62,929 nt of DNA from a bacterium (GTDB taxonomy: Bacteria > Armatimonadota > UBA5829): NCBI GenBank assembly GCA_021373255.1, contig JAJFTD010000047.1:1-62929 (forward strand), written 5' to 3'. Below the pieces are notes generated by a model that made no database searches, was not told the DNA's origin, and saw only the letters and a list, made by a program, of their open reading frames with translations. The position numbers and the translations under genes are program-made. Each line of letters begins with the position of its first letter. The stretch's first letter is position 1. Positions 35,611 through 44,154 of this stretch are shown one piece after another.

Positions 35611-38406
35611 CTACTGAGACTTGGCCTTGAGTTCGTTCAGGGCTTGTTTCATTGCCTTGATATGCTCACCGTAGGCGGCCCAGTCGCCATTTTTCTGCGC
35701 CTGCTCGGCTTTTTCATATTCTGATGCGGCCTTGTTTACCAGGCGTGTGATCTCCAAACTAGGAACTTCTCCCGAGGCTTTGGGACGCGCAGGACCTTTA
35801 GGCCCGGTAGCATTGCCCACCACTGCCGGTGCAGAAACTTGTCCACCAACCACATCCGCCAAAGCCTGCTCAAGTGTGGGCTGCATAGAGAGTTTATCAC
35901 CCAGAGCGACTATCACCCGCTTAAGTTCGGGGATCTGAGTGCTGGTCGAGACCAGATACACAGGCATTACGTATAGCAGCGATGATTCTATCGGAATTAC
36001 CAACAGATTCCCGCTGCCGACCTTGGAGCCCTGCTGGTTCCACAAGCTGAGCTGCTGGGATATGGTGGTGTCTTGTGTGGCACGCCCGGCGATCTGCTGA
36101 GGACCGTAGACATTCTTATTCTCAGGGAACTGGTATAACACCAGCCGCCCGTAGTCCGGCTCATCACACTTCGCGCATATCCACGAAACCATGTTCTTCC
36201 TACCGGCGCGGGTGTAGGGAGTCATCAGAATGAACTCCTCGCTGTCGCCGTTAGGGAGCTTCATAATGTTGTAATAGGGTTCCATTGGGTTAGCCTGCTC
36301 AGAATCCATCCCCGTAAGGTCCGCGCGGTCAGGGATTCTCCAGAAGTCACTATTCGTATAGAATCCATCCGGGTCTTTCTTGGAATAATGCCAGCGGGCA
36401 TAAACCATAGTTTGAATTCGGAATAGATCCTCCGGGTAACGGGTATGGTCGCGCAAGTCGGCAGGCATACTCGATATATTCTTAAAAATACCTGGGAATA
36501 TCTTCTCATAAGACCGGATAATGGGGTCCTTGAGCGGTTTTTCAATAATATAAGCATCCAAATGGCCCGTATATGCGTCTACCACAACCTTTACGGAGTT
36601 CCTGATGTAGTTGATATCGTTGCCCCACACGCCCTCGTGCTTGGAGTATGGATAGGCATCAGTCGTGGTGTAGCCGTCACGCATCCAATAGAGCTTGCCG
36701 CCGGCAGTCACCAGGTAAGGGTCTTGATCGAACTGTAAGAATGGGAGCAGGGTTTGAATCCTGTCCGTAACTTCTCTGCGGAACATTATCCGGCTCTCGG
36801 ACTTGATATTCTGATTGAGCAGGATGTTGAGATCGGACATCCTCGCCGCGAAGAGCAACTTGCGGAAGAACCCTCCCACAGGAACTCCGTTGTTGCCTTT
36901 GTAGTTCGTGGTTTTATTGCCTTCACCCGTTGGATAATCAAACTCCGCCGCATCTGTTTTGTTGAAGACGTAGTTGTCCGTCATCTCGCCGAAGTATACT
37001 CCCGGCACACTTGTCGCGATATCAGCAGTTGTCTTCGGCGGAATATCGTAAACCAGGAAGCTCGGTAAGCCTTCCTGGCTGACCTCATTAACCGGGCTCA
37101 TGGCTAATCCATAACCGTGCGTATACTGCAGGTGCTGGTTGATCCACGTCTGCGACCTATCCGGCAGGCGCGATTGGTCGAGTTCGCGAGCCGATAGCCA
37201 TACTTGCCTGTAGCTCTTCTGACCTGTCTGCGGGTCAGTGATCCAATAGCGGTCCACATCAACATCACTGAAGTGGTAATATTGCTGGATAGTTTGAATC
37301 TGATTATAAGCCGCCTGCAAGTGATCTTTGTCCCAGAGCCTGATATTCTCAATGGTTGCATTGTTTGCAGAGATCTGATCCGGTGTCAGGCCCGTATCTG
37401 CGGAGAACGGCTTAGCAATCACTTCAGATAGCCCATACGCCTGCTGTGTAGCGGCGATAGCACGCTTGATGTAGGGCCTTTCCTTGTCTTTTTCATTCGG
37501 GGTAACGCTGAACTGCTGCACCATTGCGGGATAGATGCTCCCGATAAGAATCGAGGCTGCGACAAGGCCGATAAGCCCGGTTGCTGCCAGGGTGATACCT
37601 CTGCGAGAAATGTTGAGCAGCACCAGCACGCCGCCAATAATGGCAATTACCAGTAATATCCATAACACTGGTACGCGAGCATGCATATCAGCATAACCGG
37701 CGCCATCGAACAGACTGCCCCTGGACAGGACGACGTTATACATCGCCAGCCTGTAGCCCCATGCCTTGAGGAAGAACATCAACGCAATTAGCACGCCGAT
37801 ATGAGCTTTCACGCCAGGCGCGAACTGCACCCGGCCGGCGTAGGTCTCTATGGCCTCATCAGCGTAGTGTATGGCAATCGCGGCAATTGTGGAAACTGCA
37901 AGCGCGAAAAACAGCCAACTATAGATGTAGCTAAGGAACGGCAGTTTGAAAACGTAGAATGATATGTCCCGCGCGAACACAGGGTCGGTCGTGCCAAATG
38001 ACACCGGGTTAGCAAACTTCAGCCACTGCTCCCAGTGCGTGGCAGCCTCCAAGCCGACCATAAATGACACGATCACGCTCGCGCCGAAAATCACCACACC
38101 GATTCCGCGGCGAGCCAGGCGTCCCAAGCGCTCTATGAGTTGAGCCTCCAGCCCCATCGGCGAAGGAGGCGGGGCAATTCTGCGGGCGTACCAGAGGTTG
38201 CCGTATATCACCGCGAAGAACAGCAGCCCGAGGACAAGGCCCAATTTCAATTTTGTAAGAATGATTGTGGAGAAGACTGTGCCGAACCCGAGGTTCTTGA
38301 ACCACAACCAGTCAGTGTACATCGCCACCAGTGCTCCACTAAATATGAGAAGCAAGACCGCAACTGCGATCACCACTGGCCAGAAGAAAGTCCGTATTTT
38401 CTGCAT
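35611..38406 (-). CDS. UPF0182 (COG1615) family membrane protein
   Basis: A 931-residue protein of a widespread uncharacterised family found in Actinobacteria, Cyanobacteria and others. The first 310 residues hold about seven membrane helices; the remaining 600 form a large, probably extracytoplasmic domain with family blocks such as RPYIKRAIAATQQAYGL and HGYGLAMSPVNEV. The C-terminus is Lys/Glu-rich and coiled-coil-like (EYEKAEQAQKNGDWAAYGEH). No function is known. It is a single-gene unit with its own terminator; the promoter is not obvious. Confidence 0.9.
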   Translation of the reverse strand: MQKIRTFFWPVVIAVAVLLLIFSGALVAMYTDWLWFKNLGFGTVFSTIILTKLKLGLVLGLLFFAVIYGNLWYARRIAPPPSPMGLEAQLIERLGRLARRGIGVVIFGASVIVSFMVGLEAATHWEQWLKFANPVSFGTTDPVFARDISFYVFKLPFLSYIYSWLFFALAVSTIAAIAIHYADEAIETYAGRVQFAPGVKAHIGVLIALMFFLKAWGYRLAMYNVVLSRGSLFDGAGYADMHARVPVLWILLVIAIIGGVLVLLNISRRGITLAATGLIGLVAASILIGSIYPAMVQQFSVTPNEKDKERPYIKRAIAATQQAYGLSEVIAKPFSADTGLTPDQISANNATIENIRLWDKDHLQAAYNQIQTIQQYYHFSDVDVDRYWITDPQTGQKSYRQVWLSARELDQSRLPDRSQTWINQHLQYTHGYGLAMSPVNEVSQEGLPSFLVYDIPPKTTADIATSVPGVYFGEMTDNYVFNKTDAAEFDYPTGEGNKTTNYKGNNGVPVGGFFRKLLFAARMSDLNILLNQNIKSESRIMFRREVTDRIQTLLPFLQFDQDPYLVTAGGKLYWMRDGYTTTDAYPYSKHEGVWGNDINYIRNSVKVVVDAYTGHLDAYIIEKPLKDPIIRSYEKIFPGIFKNISSMPADLRDHTRYPEDLFRIQTMVYARWHYSKKDPDGFYTNSDFWRIPDRADLTGMDSEQANPMEPYYNIMKLPNGDSEEFILMTPYTRAGRKNMVSWICAKCDEPDYGRLVLYQFPENKNVYGPQQIAGRATQDTTISQQLSLWNQQGSKVGSGNLLVIPIESSLLYVMPVYLVSTSTQIPELKRVIVALGDKLSMQPTLEQALADVVGGQVSAPAVVGNATGPKGPARPKASGEVPSLEITRLVNKAASEYEKAEQAQKNGDWAAYGEHIKAMKQALNELKAKSQ

Positions 38407-38524
38407 TTTTCTATGCCTCCATCCGCGGGATTATATCATTTACCCAACCTAAGAGCAAGGCTGCCATATCTACTCGCATTATTCACCTTAGCTGAATACT
38501 CTTAAGCGCGACAGCGCGTCTCTT

Positions 38525-38548
38525 GTTTCGGGAACAAGTTCCCGAAAC
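38525..38548. repeat. REP-like palindrome 4
   Basis: Perfect 11-bp inverted repeat, GTTTCGGGAAC at 38525-38535 and its complement at 38538-38548, with a two-base loop. It is followed by CCGCA...TGCGGTATTCC (38550-38572), which shares sequence with the hairpin at 57877. It lies between divergent genes. Confidence 0.6.
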
Positions 38549-38679
38549 ACCGCAGGTTTTAATGCGGTATTCCATCTCATCAGGAATAATGTGGGTATAG
38601 TAGTAGACCCATCAAGCCGATAATTCCATCAAGCGACCCAGTAATTTTGCGGGCCATATTAGAAGAGGAGCGACTCCTT

Positions 38680-39816
38680 ATGCAGGCAATTATCCTGGCG
38701 GGTGGGAAGGGAACCAGGCTACACCCACTTACTACGGACTTTCCCAAACCTATGGTTCCGCTGTTCGACCGACCCGTAATGGAACACACAATCGAACTCC
38801 TGAGCAAGCACGGCATCAGCGATATTATTGTCACCGTATCCTACCTGGCACGCGATATTATGGACTACTTCGGCGACGGTTCGCGCTGGGGGGTAAGGAT
38901 ACGTTATTCCGTCGAGCACGAGCCGTTGGGAACCGCGGGAGCAGTGAAACTGGTTCGAGAGATGATCGACGACACTTTCCTCGTGGTATCAGGGGACGCA
39001 GTAACCGATTTCGACCTTTCGGCTGCAATATCTCGTCATCGGAGAGCATCTGCAATAGCAACCATGCTCCTCTACCAGGTGGATGAGCCGACCCAGTTCG
39101 GACTGGTGCAGCACGACGAGGCGGGCAAAGTAACCCGATTCCTTGAAAAGCCGCGATCAAGCGAAGTTTTTACGGATACGGTCAACACGGGAATTTATAT
39201 ACTGGAGCCTGACGTGCTGAGTTGCATTCCCTACGACCAACCCTGCGATTTCGCCCGGCAGATTTTTCCCGCTATGCTCAACAATCGCGAACCGATCTAT
39301 GGATTCTCCATGCCCGGTTATTGGTGCGATGTAGGAAACCTTGGGCAGTATAGAAGTGTTCACTTTGATGCTCTCACAAGGAAAGTAGAGCTCGACCTAC
39401 CAGCTACCCATATCGGTGAGGGTATATGGATTGGCGAGCGTGTTGCAGTCGACCCGTCGGTGGAAATCGCTGGACCTGTATATATTGGTGAAGGCACGAC
39501 TGTCCATCGGGGTGCGATATTAGGCGAACGGGCTATAATTGGCTCCGAGTCTACTATTGAGGAAAACGCACGAATCCGACGCAGCGTAGTGGGCAGCCGG
39601 AGCATGATCGGCAAGGGGGCTCAGATCAGTGACTGCATAATCGGCGATGGTTACAACCTGGCTGACAGCGAGTCTGTTTCCGACCGCACGCTGGTATCTC
39701 ATGTGAAATATCAGAAGCCAACAATGCCGTCCGCGCCTGCCACAGTCGTTTCACGATCACGAACCCTACCACAGGTCGCGCACGAGAGTGTTCACAGCGA
39801 GAAAGCTGCTGCATAG
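38680..39816 (+). CDS. Sugar-phosphate nucleotidyltransferase with left-handed beta-helix
   Basis: A 378-residue NDP-sugar pyrophosphorylase. The N-terminal Rossmann-like domain starts AIILAGGKGTRLHPLT with the nucleotide loop and lysine FPKPMVPL, has VVSGDAVTDFD for metal binding, and GYWCDVGN. Hexapeptide repeats follow (about residues 245-345; GPVYIGEGTTVHRGA and similar). It resembles mannose-1-phosphate guanylyltransferase or glucose-1-phosphate enzymes; the base and sugar cannot be fixed. An upstream ATG at 38647 exists, but GAGGAG serves the ATG at 38680. It may supply nucleotide sugar for the polysaccharide block at 1-7000. Confidence 0.9.
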   Translation: MQAIILAGGKGTRLHPLTTDFPKPMVPLFDRPVMEHTIELLSKHGISDIIVTVSYLARDIMDYFGDGSRWGVRIRYSVEHEPLGTAGAVKLVREMIDDTFLVVSGDAVTDFDLSAAISRHRRASAIATMLLYQVDEPTQFGLVQHDEAGKVTRFLEKPRSSEVFTDTVNTGIYILEPDVLSCIPYDQPCDFARQIFPAMLNNREPIYGFSMPGYWCDVGNLGQYRSVHFDALTRKVELDLPATHIGEGIWIGERVAVDPSVEIAGPVYIGEGTTVHRGAILGERAIIGSESTIEENARIRRSVVGSRSMIGKGAQISDCIIGDGYNLADSESVSDRTLVSHVKYQKPTMPSAPATVVSRSRTLPQVAHESVHSEKAAA

Positions 39817-39844
39817 GGTTTGAAAGTTATAAGGTCATAAACTT

Positions 39845-39878
39845 CAAGGGCGGGATACTTAATGTGATCCTGCCCTTG
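39845..39878. terminator. Hairpin terminator between convergent genes
   Basis: CAAGGGCGGGAT (39845-39856) pairs with ATCCTGCCCTTG (39867-39878), 12 pairs with one G-U. It is followed by TGTTCATTATTG on the plus strand and separates the nucleotidyltransferase from the FKBP gene. Confidence 0.7.
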
Positions 39879-39904
39879 TGTTCATTATTGTAACAGTGGA
39901 TTTC

Positions 39905-40333
39905 TTAAGCTACTTCAACCAACTCCACATCGAAAGTTAGGTCTTCGCCTGCTAGAGGGTGGTTTCCATCCAGTGTCACGCTCTGGTCATTTGCCTCGGT
40001 GACGGTGACCACTGCGGACATTCCGTCAGGTTGGCGAAGCTGGAGTTGATCACCAACCTCGGGTTTGATATCTTCAGGGAACTGGTCACGGCCTACTTCA
40101 AGCACCAGATCATCACGACGCGCACCATACGCTCTGGTCGCGGGAATTTGGACAGTCTTTTTGTCGCCGGGATTCATTCCAACTAAAGCACTCTCAAAGT
40201 CAGGAATTACTTGTCCCCCACCGATTGTGAACTCCAACGGTTCACGGCCATCCGAGCTGTCAAATATAGTGCCATCCTGCAGCTTACCTGTGTAATCGAC
40301 CTTAACGCGGTCGCCTTGTTTCGCCTCTGCCAT
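39905..40333 (-). CDS. FKBP-type peptidyl-prolyl isomerase, SlyD-like
   Basis: A 142-residue cytoplasmic FKBP with the SlyD layout: VKVDYTGKLQDGTIFDSS at the FKBP N-terminus, an inserted flap domain (ATRAYGARRDDLVLEV to the DQLQL strand) and NHPLAGEDLTFDVELVEV closing the fold. It lacks the histidine/cysteine metal-binding tail of E. coli SlyD. The frame is open further upstream to 40393, but AGGAGGA before the ATG at 40333 fixes the start. Chaperone and prolyl isomerase activity is expected. Confidence 0.92.
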   Translation of the reverse strand: MAEAKQGDRVKVDYTGKLQDGTIFDSSDGREPLEFTIGGGQVIPDFESALVGMNPGDKKTVQIPATRAYGARRDDLVLEVGRDQFPEDIKPEVGDQLQLRQPDGMSAVVTVTEANDQSVTLDGNHPLAGEDLTFDVELVEVA

Positions 40334-40345
40334 TTGTGTGAGTCC

Positions 40346-40381
40346 TCCTGGTGTTTTGTAGATATTACCCTCACACCAGGA
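40346..40381 (-). promoter_or_regulatory. Hairpin overlapping the FKBP ribosome site
   Basis: TCCTGGTGT (40346-40354) and ACACCAGGA (40373-40381) form a perfect 9-bp stem with an 18-base loop. On the mRNA its 3' arm includes the first bases of the AGGAGGA ribosome site, so folding would partly mask it. This could be a thermosensor-like control or coincidence. Confidence 0.35.
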
Positions 40382-40426
40382 AATGTCCTTCACATGTGCA
40401 AAAAAAAGACCTTGCTGAAGAGATTA

Positions 40427-41023
40427 TTACGCAGGAACAGGCGTCGCAGCAGCGCGGCCAATTTCGTAGGCTTTCAAGTTGAGTTCCAGGAACCTGGGCT
40501 TGACCAGCGCGGTTATCGCCTCTCGCCACACTTCATCAACAATTTCGAGATGCTTGGAAAGGGCACCGATCATTACCACGTTCACAGCTCGCACGTTGCC
40601 GAGTTCGCGGGCCATATCCAGAGCAGGAACAAGCTCCAGCTTGCTAAACGTAGAACGCAGCTTGCCGTCCAGATCCTCAGGCCACTCAGATTGGCCGGTG
40701 GATACGGTTACAGGGCGAATCTCTTGGTCGTTAACCATAGCAATGCCATCGGGCGCGAGGAAGTGGGCGAAACGAAGCGCCTCGACCTTTTCAAATGCCA
40801 TAAGTATATCCGTCTCACCAACAGCGATCAGCGGCGAGTGGACTTTATTCCCCACCCTAACCTGGCTGACAACACTGCCACCGCGCTGGGCCATACCATG
40901 AACTTCGCTTTTCTTCACGTCTTTACCGCTCAACAGCCCCACATGGCACAAAATTTCGCTAGCAAGCAGCGTGCCCTGCCCACCAACGCCGACTAGGGAT
41001 ATATTTAGAATGTCTTTCTTCAT
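40427..41023 (-). CDS. iorB: Indolepyruvate ferredoxin oxidoreductase, beta subunit
   Basis: A 198-residue gamma-domain subunit of a 2-oxoacid:acceptor oxidoreductase. NISLVGVGGQGTLLASEIL is the conserved nucleotide/CoA-side motif and SEVHGMAQRGGSVVSQVRVG the family signature. With IorA it oxidises arylpyruvates (from aromatic amino acids) to aryl-acetyl-CoA with reduction of ferredoxin. Its ATG overlaps the iorA stop by one base, indicating coupled translation. Confidence 0.93.
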   Translation of the reverse strand: MKKDILNISLVGVGGQGTLLASEILCHVGLLSGKDVKKSEVHGMAQRGGSVVSQVRVGNKVHSPLIAVGETDILMAFEKVEALRFAHFLAPDGIAMVNDQEIRPVTVSTGQSEWPEDLDGKLRSTFSKLELVPALDMARELGNVRAVNVVMIGALSKHLEIVDEVWREAITALVKPRFLELNLKAYEIGRAAATPVPA

Positions 41024-42807
41024 TACAGCTTAATCTCCTTGATCGCATCAAACTTGCACACTTGGACGCACATTCCGCAGCCTGTGCAGAGGACGGGGTT
41101 GATGCGGGCTTTGCGGCGTTTGGAGTCGGTGTCTTCGCTGTCGGCTACTTCGAGTGCGGGGCATCCGAGTTTGAGGCACGCTCCACAGGCTTTGCATGCT
41201 TCAGAATCGACATCAAATTGTCTGGTGACCTTGATCTTTGCGCCGAGAACACAGGGCCGCTTTGCTACGACTACAGAGGGTTCGTCGGAGTCGAGTTCTT
41301 CCTTTAGGACATTCATTGTCTCGTCGAGGTTATAGGGATCGATCACTCTTACGCGTTTCACGCCTAAACCCTTGGCGATGTCTTCTACTCGCGTCTCTAC
41401 AGTTTCTTTGCCCATCAGGGTGCGGCCTGTGCCGGGGTTGTCCTGGTGGCCGGTCATGGCTGTGGTGCGGTTGTCGAGAACAACAATCGTGCTCGCGCCA
41501 CGATTATAGACTATATTCAGCAGCCCGGTTATTCCGGAATGGAAGAACGTGCTGTCACCGAGAACTGCGGCAATCCGGCCGCCCTGGTTAGCTTTTTCAA
41601 GACCGTGAGCATTACCTATGCTGGCACCCATGCACACAATGGTATCCATTGCTGAAAGCGGGGCGAATGTGCCAAGACTGTAGCAACCGATATCACCCGT
41701 AACAAGAGCCTTGAGGCGGTTAAGGGCGTAGAAAACGCCTCTGTGAGAGCAGCCGGGACACAGGACCGGAGGCCTTGCAGGCAGATCACCGATAGCTTGC
41801 GCGGGCTTGAGCGGTTCTTGATTATTGACTTCAGCGGCAAGCCTGGTTATGCGATCAGGGCTGAGTTCACCTATGCGCAGGCTGATCTCGGGCTGGGTAA
41901 TTTTTATGCCCATCGCGAGGATTTGCTCTTCGAGGTATGGGTCGCCCTCTTCAATCACGTAAAGTTTCTCAACCGACGCCGCGAAGTCGCGAATCATATT
42001 CTTTGGAATCGGGAAGGTCATTCCGAGCTTGAGTATGGATGCCTCGGGGAATGCCTCCCGTGCGTATTGGTAACTAATGCCGGATGTGATAATCCCGACT
42101 TTACCGTTGCCGGGCTCCAGCTTTTGCATTGGACTGTGCTCGGAGTATTCAGCCAGGCCAGCCAGCTTTTCATCAAGGACAACCCTCATCCGCCGGGCAA
42201 ACAGCGGCACAGGGACAGTTTTTGTGATGTCCTTTTCGTATTTCTTATCGCTGCGGCCCTTAAGCTCAAAGCTGGTCAAGTCCACTATACCTGAAGAGTG
42301 AGACACTCTAGTGGTGGTGCGCAGAAGCACGGGAGTTTTGAACTCTTCTGAAATGTCCAGCGCAGCCTGAACCATGTCGTAGCACTCCTGGCTATCAGAG
42401 GGCTCCAGCATAGGTATCTTGGCGAACTTGGCCACGTTGCGATTATCTTGCTCGTTCTGCGAGCTGTGCATACCGGGGTCATCGGCTGAAATGACTACCA
42501 TTCCACCATTGGCTCCAAGATACGCAAAAGTCATGAGCGGGTCCATTGCCACGTTTAGCCCGACGTGCTTCATCGCCGTGAGTGATCTGGACCCGGCGAA
42601 CGATGCGCCGATCACGACTTCCATCCCAACTTTCTCGTTCACAGCCCACTCACAGTAGATTTCGGGGAACTTACTCACGTTCTCCAGAATCTCCGTACTT
42701 GGGGTGCCCGGATAAGCGGACGCCACCTCCACCCCACCGGCAAATGCGCCGTGGGCTATGGCTTCGTTTCCTGAAAGAATCTTTTTGTTTGTTGCGACAG
42801 TCTGCAT
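41023..42807 (-). CDS. iorA: Indolepyruvate ferredoxin oxidoreductase, alpha subunit
   Basis: A 594-residue TPP-dependent subunit. The N-terminal PP domain begins LSGNEAIAHGAFAGG; the TPP-binding domain has the GDIGCYSLGTFAP and GDSTFFHSGITGLLN blocks. The C-terminal 60 residues carry two [4Fe-4S] clusters, with CKACGACLKLGCP and CTGCGMCVQVCK. Aromatic amino-acid catabolism linked to ferredoxin suggests anaerobic or microaerobic capacity. TTGCTT and a TATACC-like box near 42863-42890 could be its promoter; GAGG is upstream of the ATG. Confidence 0.95.
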   Translation of the reverse strand: MQTVATNKKILSGNEAIAHGAFAGGVEVASAYPGTPSTEILENVSKFPEIYCEWAVNEKVGMEVVIGASFAGSRSLTAMKHVGLNVAMDPLMTFAYLGANGGMVVISADDPGMHSSQNEQDNRNVAKFAKIPMLEPSDSQECYDMVQAALDISEEFKTPVLLRTTTRVSHSSGIVDLTSFELKGRSDKKYEKDITKTVPVPLFARRMRVVLDEKLAGLAEYSEHSPMQKLEPGNGKVGIITSGISYQYAREAFPEASILKLGMTFPIPKNMIRDFAASVEKLYVIEEGDPYLEEQILAMGIKITQPEISLRIGELSPDRITRLAAEVNNQEPLKPAQAIGDLPARPPVLCPGCSHRGVFYALNRLKALVTGDIGCYSLGTFAPLSAMDTIVCMGASIGNAHGLEKANQGGRIAAVLGDSTFFHSGITGLLNIVYNRGASTIVVLDNRTTAMTGHQDNPGTGRTLMGKETVETRVEDIAKGLGVKRVRVIDPYNLDETMNVLKEELDSDEPSVVVAKRPCVLGAKIKVTRQFDVDSEACKACGACLKLGCPALEVADSEDTDSKRRKARINPVLCTGCGMCVQVCKFDAIKEIKL

Positions 42808-42893
42808 TTCAACCTCAGCTCAAGCCTCATGTAGAGGCATAAAAACACGATCAAGCGCCTGGTATAGTTTAGTATCCTAAGCAAGAGGACTTA

Positions 42894-42930
42894 TAATCGC
42901 GAAAACGCGAAGGGGCGAAAGCGCGAAAGC
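42894..42930. repeat. GCGAAAACGCGAAAG-type tract, second copy
   Basis: Resembles the tract at 33033-33071 and likewise precedes a GATC-hairpin repeat (here at 42952). See that entry. Confidence 0.4.
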
Positions 42931-42951
42931 AGGATTAAAATGTACATATGG

Positions 42952-43095
42952 AGTTGGGCCGGATCTCTGATCCGGGCCCTAAAGGCCAAATGGCATCTCT
43001 GATGCCATAACGTATGCTCGTGAGTAAAACGTGGTGGGATCAGGAGATCCCATTTTATCCCTTTCGGCGCAGATCAGAGATCTGCCCGAACATTA
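42952..43095. repeat. GATC-hairpin repeat, copy C
   Basis: Intact 144-bp copy in the divergent gap between iorA and the rhomboid gene. It has the same four hairpins in the same order and plus-strand orientation as copies A and B, ending with TCTGCCCGAACATTA. The hairpin stems are the best conserved parts and the spacers vary. Confidence 0.8.
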
Positions 43096-43103
43096 TTTAT
43101 TTC

Positions 43104-43167
43104 CTAACTTTTTTGACTTCATGACCTTTTGACTTTCTAACTCCCGAACCTTATGACTTTCAAATCC
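43104..43167. repeat. Degenerate 8-9 bp tandem repeat
   Basis: On the minus strand units of the form GT(C/T)A followed by a run of A/G recur (GTTAGAAA, GTCAAAAG, GTCATGAA, GTCAAAAAA, GTTAGGAA). It follows repeat copy C directly. The remaining part of the 42808-43359 gap holds only the promoter below. Confidence 0.45.
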
Positions 43168-43293
43168 TATAACGCTCCGCAATAGAAATCCCTTTGATCA
43201 ACGGATTAGTATAAACTCTACCTATTTTATATCACGCTTACAGGGGTTCTGGCAATAGCTCGAGTGAATGTCGCAAGCGTATCGGCTGCACTC

Positions 43294-43323
43294 TTCCCGA
43301 TCACGACTAGCTTGTGGTAAAAT
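43294..43323 (+). promoter_or_regulatory. Possible promoter of the rhomboid gene
   Basis: TTCCCG, an 18-base spacer and TAAAAT (43318-43323), 37 bases before the ATG. Match to consensus is moderate. Confidence 0.35.
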
Positions 43324-43359
43324 TGTGCGGGCTTGTAGAGCCACGGAGATTGCTGATTT

Positions 43360-44124
43360 ATGATCCCACTTGCAGATGACAACCCATCAAGGAGCACGCC
43401 CTATATTGTCTATGGGCTAATAGTGGCGAATATTATCATATATGCCATAGACCGTATCCACGCAATGGGGCCTATCGGCTCTCTGTGGAACTGGTCTTTG
43501 GTACCTGAGTATCTTATGTTCGGCCATCCGGTAACTAAAGTCTTCCCGGTAGTGTATCAGGGGATGGCACGGCAGATGCAGGTGACGTATACCGGGCTGA
43601 ACCCGAGGTGGCTTACGGTGCTTACTTCGATGTTCATGCACGGTGGCCTGCTCCACATCGGCGGCAATATGCTTTATTTGTGGATATTCGGAAACAACAT
43701 CGAGGATGCACTGGGGCATGTCAAGTTCTTTATTTTCTACCTCGTGTGCGGGGTTGCGGCGGCGATGTCACATGTGCTGATAAATGTGCACTCCGAGACT
43801 CCGCTGGTGGGAGCGAGCGGCGCTATTGCGGGGGTTTTGGGAGCTTATCTTTACTTGTTCCCACGCAACACAGTGCGAACGCTGGTGTTTCTCGGGTTCT
43901 TTTGGACGTTCGTTGATATTCCAGCAATGATCGTGCTTGGGGCATGGTTTGTTATTCAACTCACCAATATTGCAGGTAGCGGCGGAACCCTTGGCGGTGG
44001 TGTCGCGTATTGGGCCCATGTAGGTGGTTTTGTCTCAGGTATAATAATCATTCTTTTGCTCGGCGGCAGAAAGTCTCTGCAGCGCGGCAGGCGCTACAAT
44101 CATCGTCCCTATACATGGGAATAA
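43360..44124 (+). CDS. Rhomboid-family intramembrane serine protease
   Basis: A 254-residue polytopic protein with about six helices. The catalytic serine is S153 in GASGAIAG and the catalytic histidine is H220 in YWAHVGGF; the HGGLLHIGGNMLYLWIFG segment (residues 94-111) is the conserved loop region. It should cleave membrane-spanning substrates within the bilayer. Downstream the DUF5693 gene starts 30 bases away, so co-expression is likely. Confidence 0.92.
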   Translation: MIPLADDNPSRSTPYIVYGLIVANIIIYAIDRIHAMGPIGSLWNWSLVPEYLMFGHPVTKVFPVVYQGMARQMQVTYTGLNPRWLTVLTSMFMHGGLLHIGGNMLYLWIFGNNIEDALGHVKFFIFYLVCGVAAAMSHVLINVHSETPLVGASGAIAGVLGAYLYLFPRNTVRTLVFLGFFWTFVDIPAMIVLGAWFVIQLTNIAGSGGTLGGGVAYWAHVGGFVSGIIIILLLGGRKSLQRGRRYNHRPYTWE

Positions 44125-44154
44125 CGTCGAGCAGTTTCCCCAAGGAGGGGTCCA

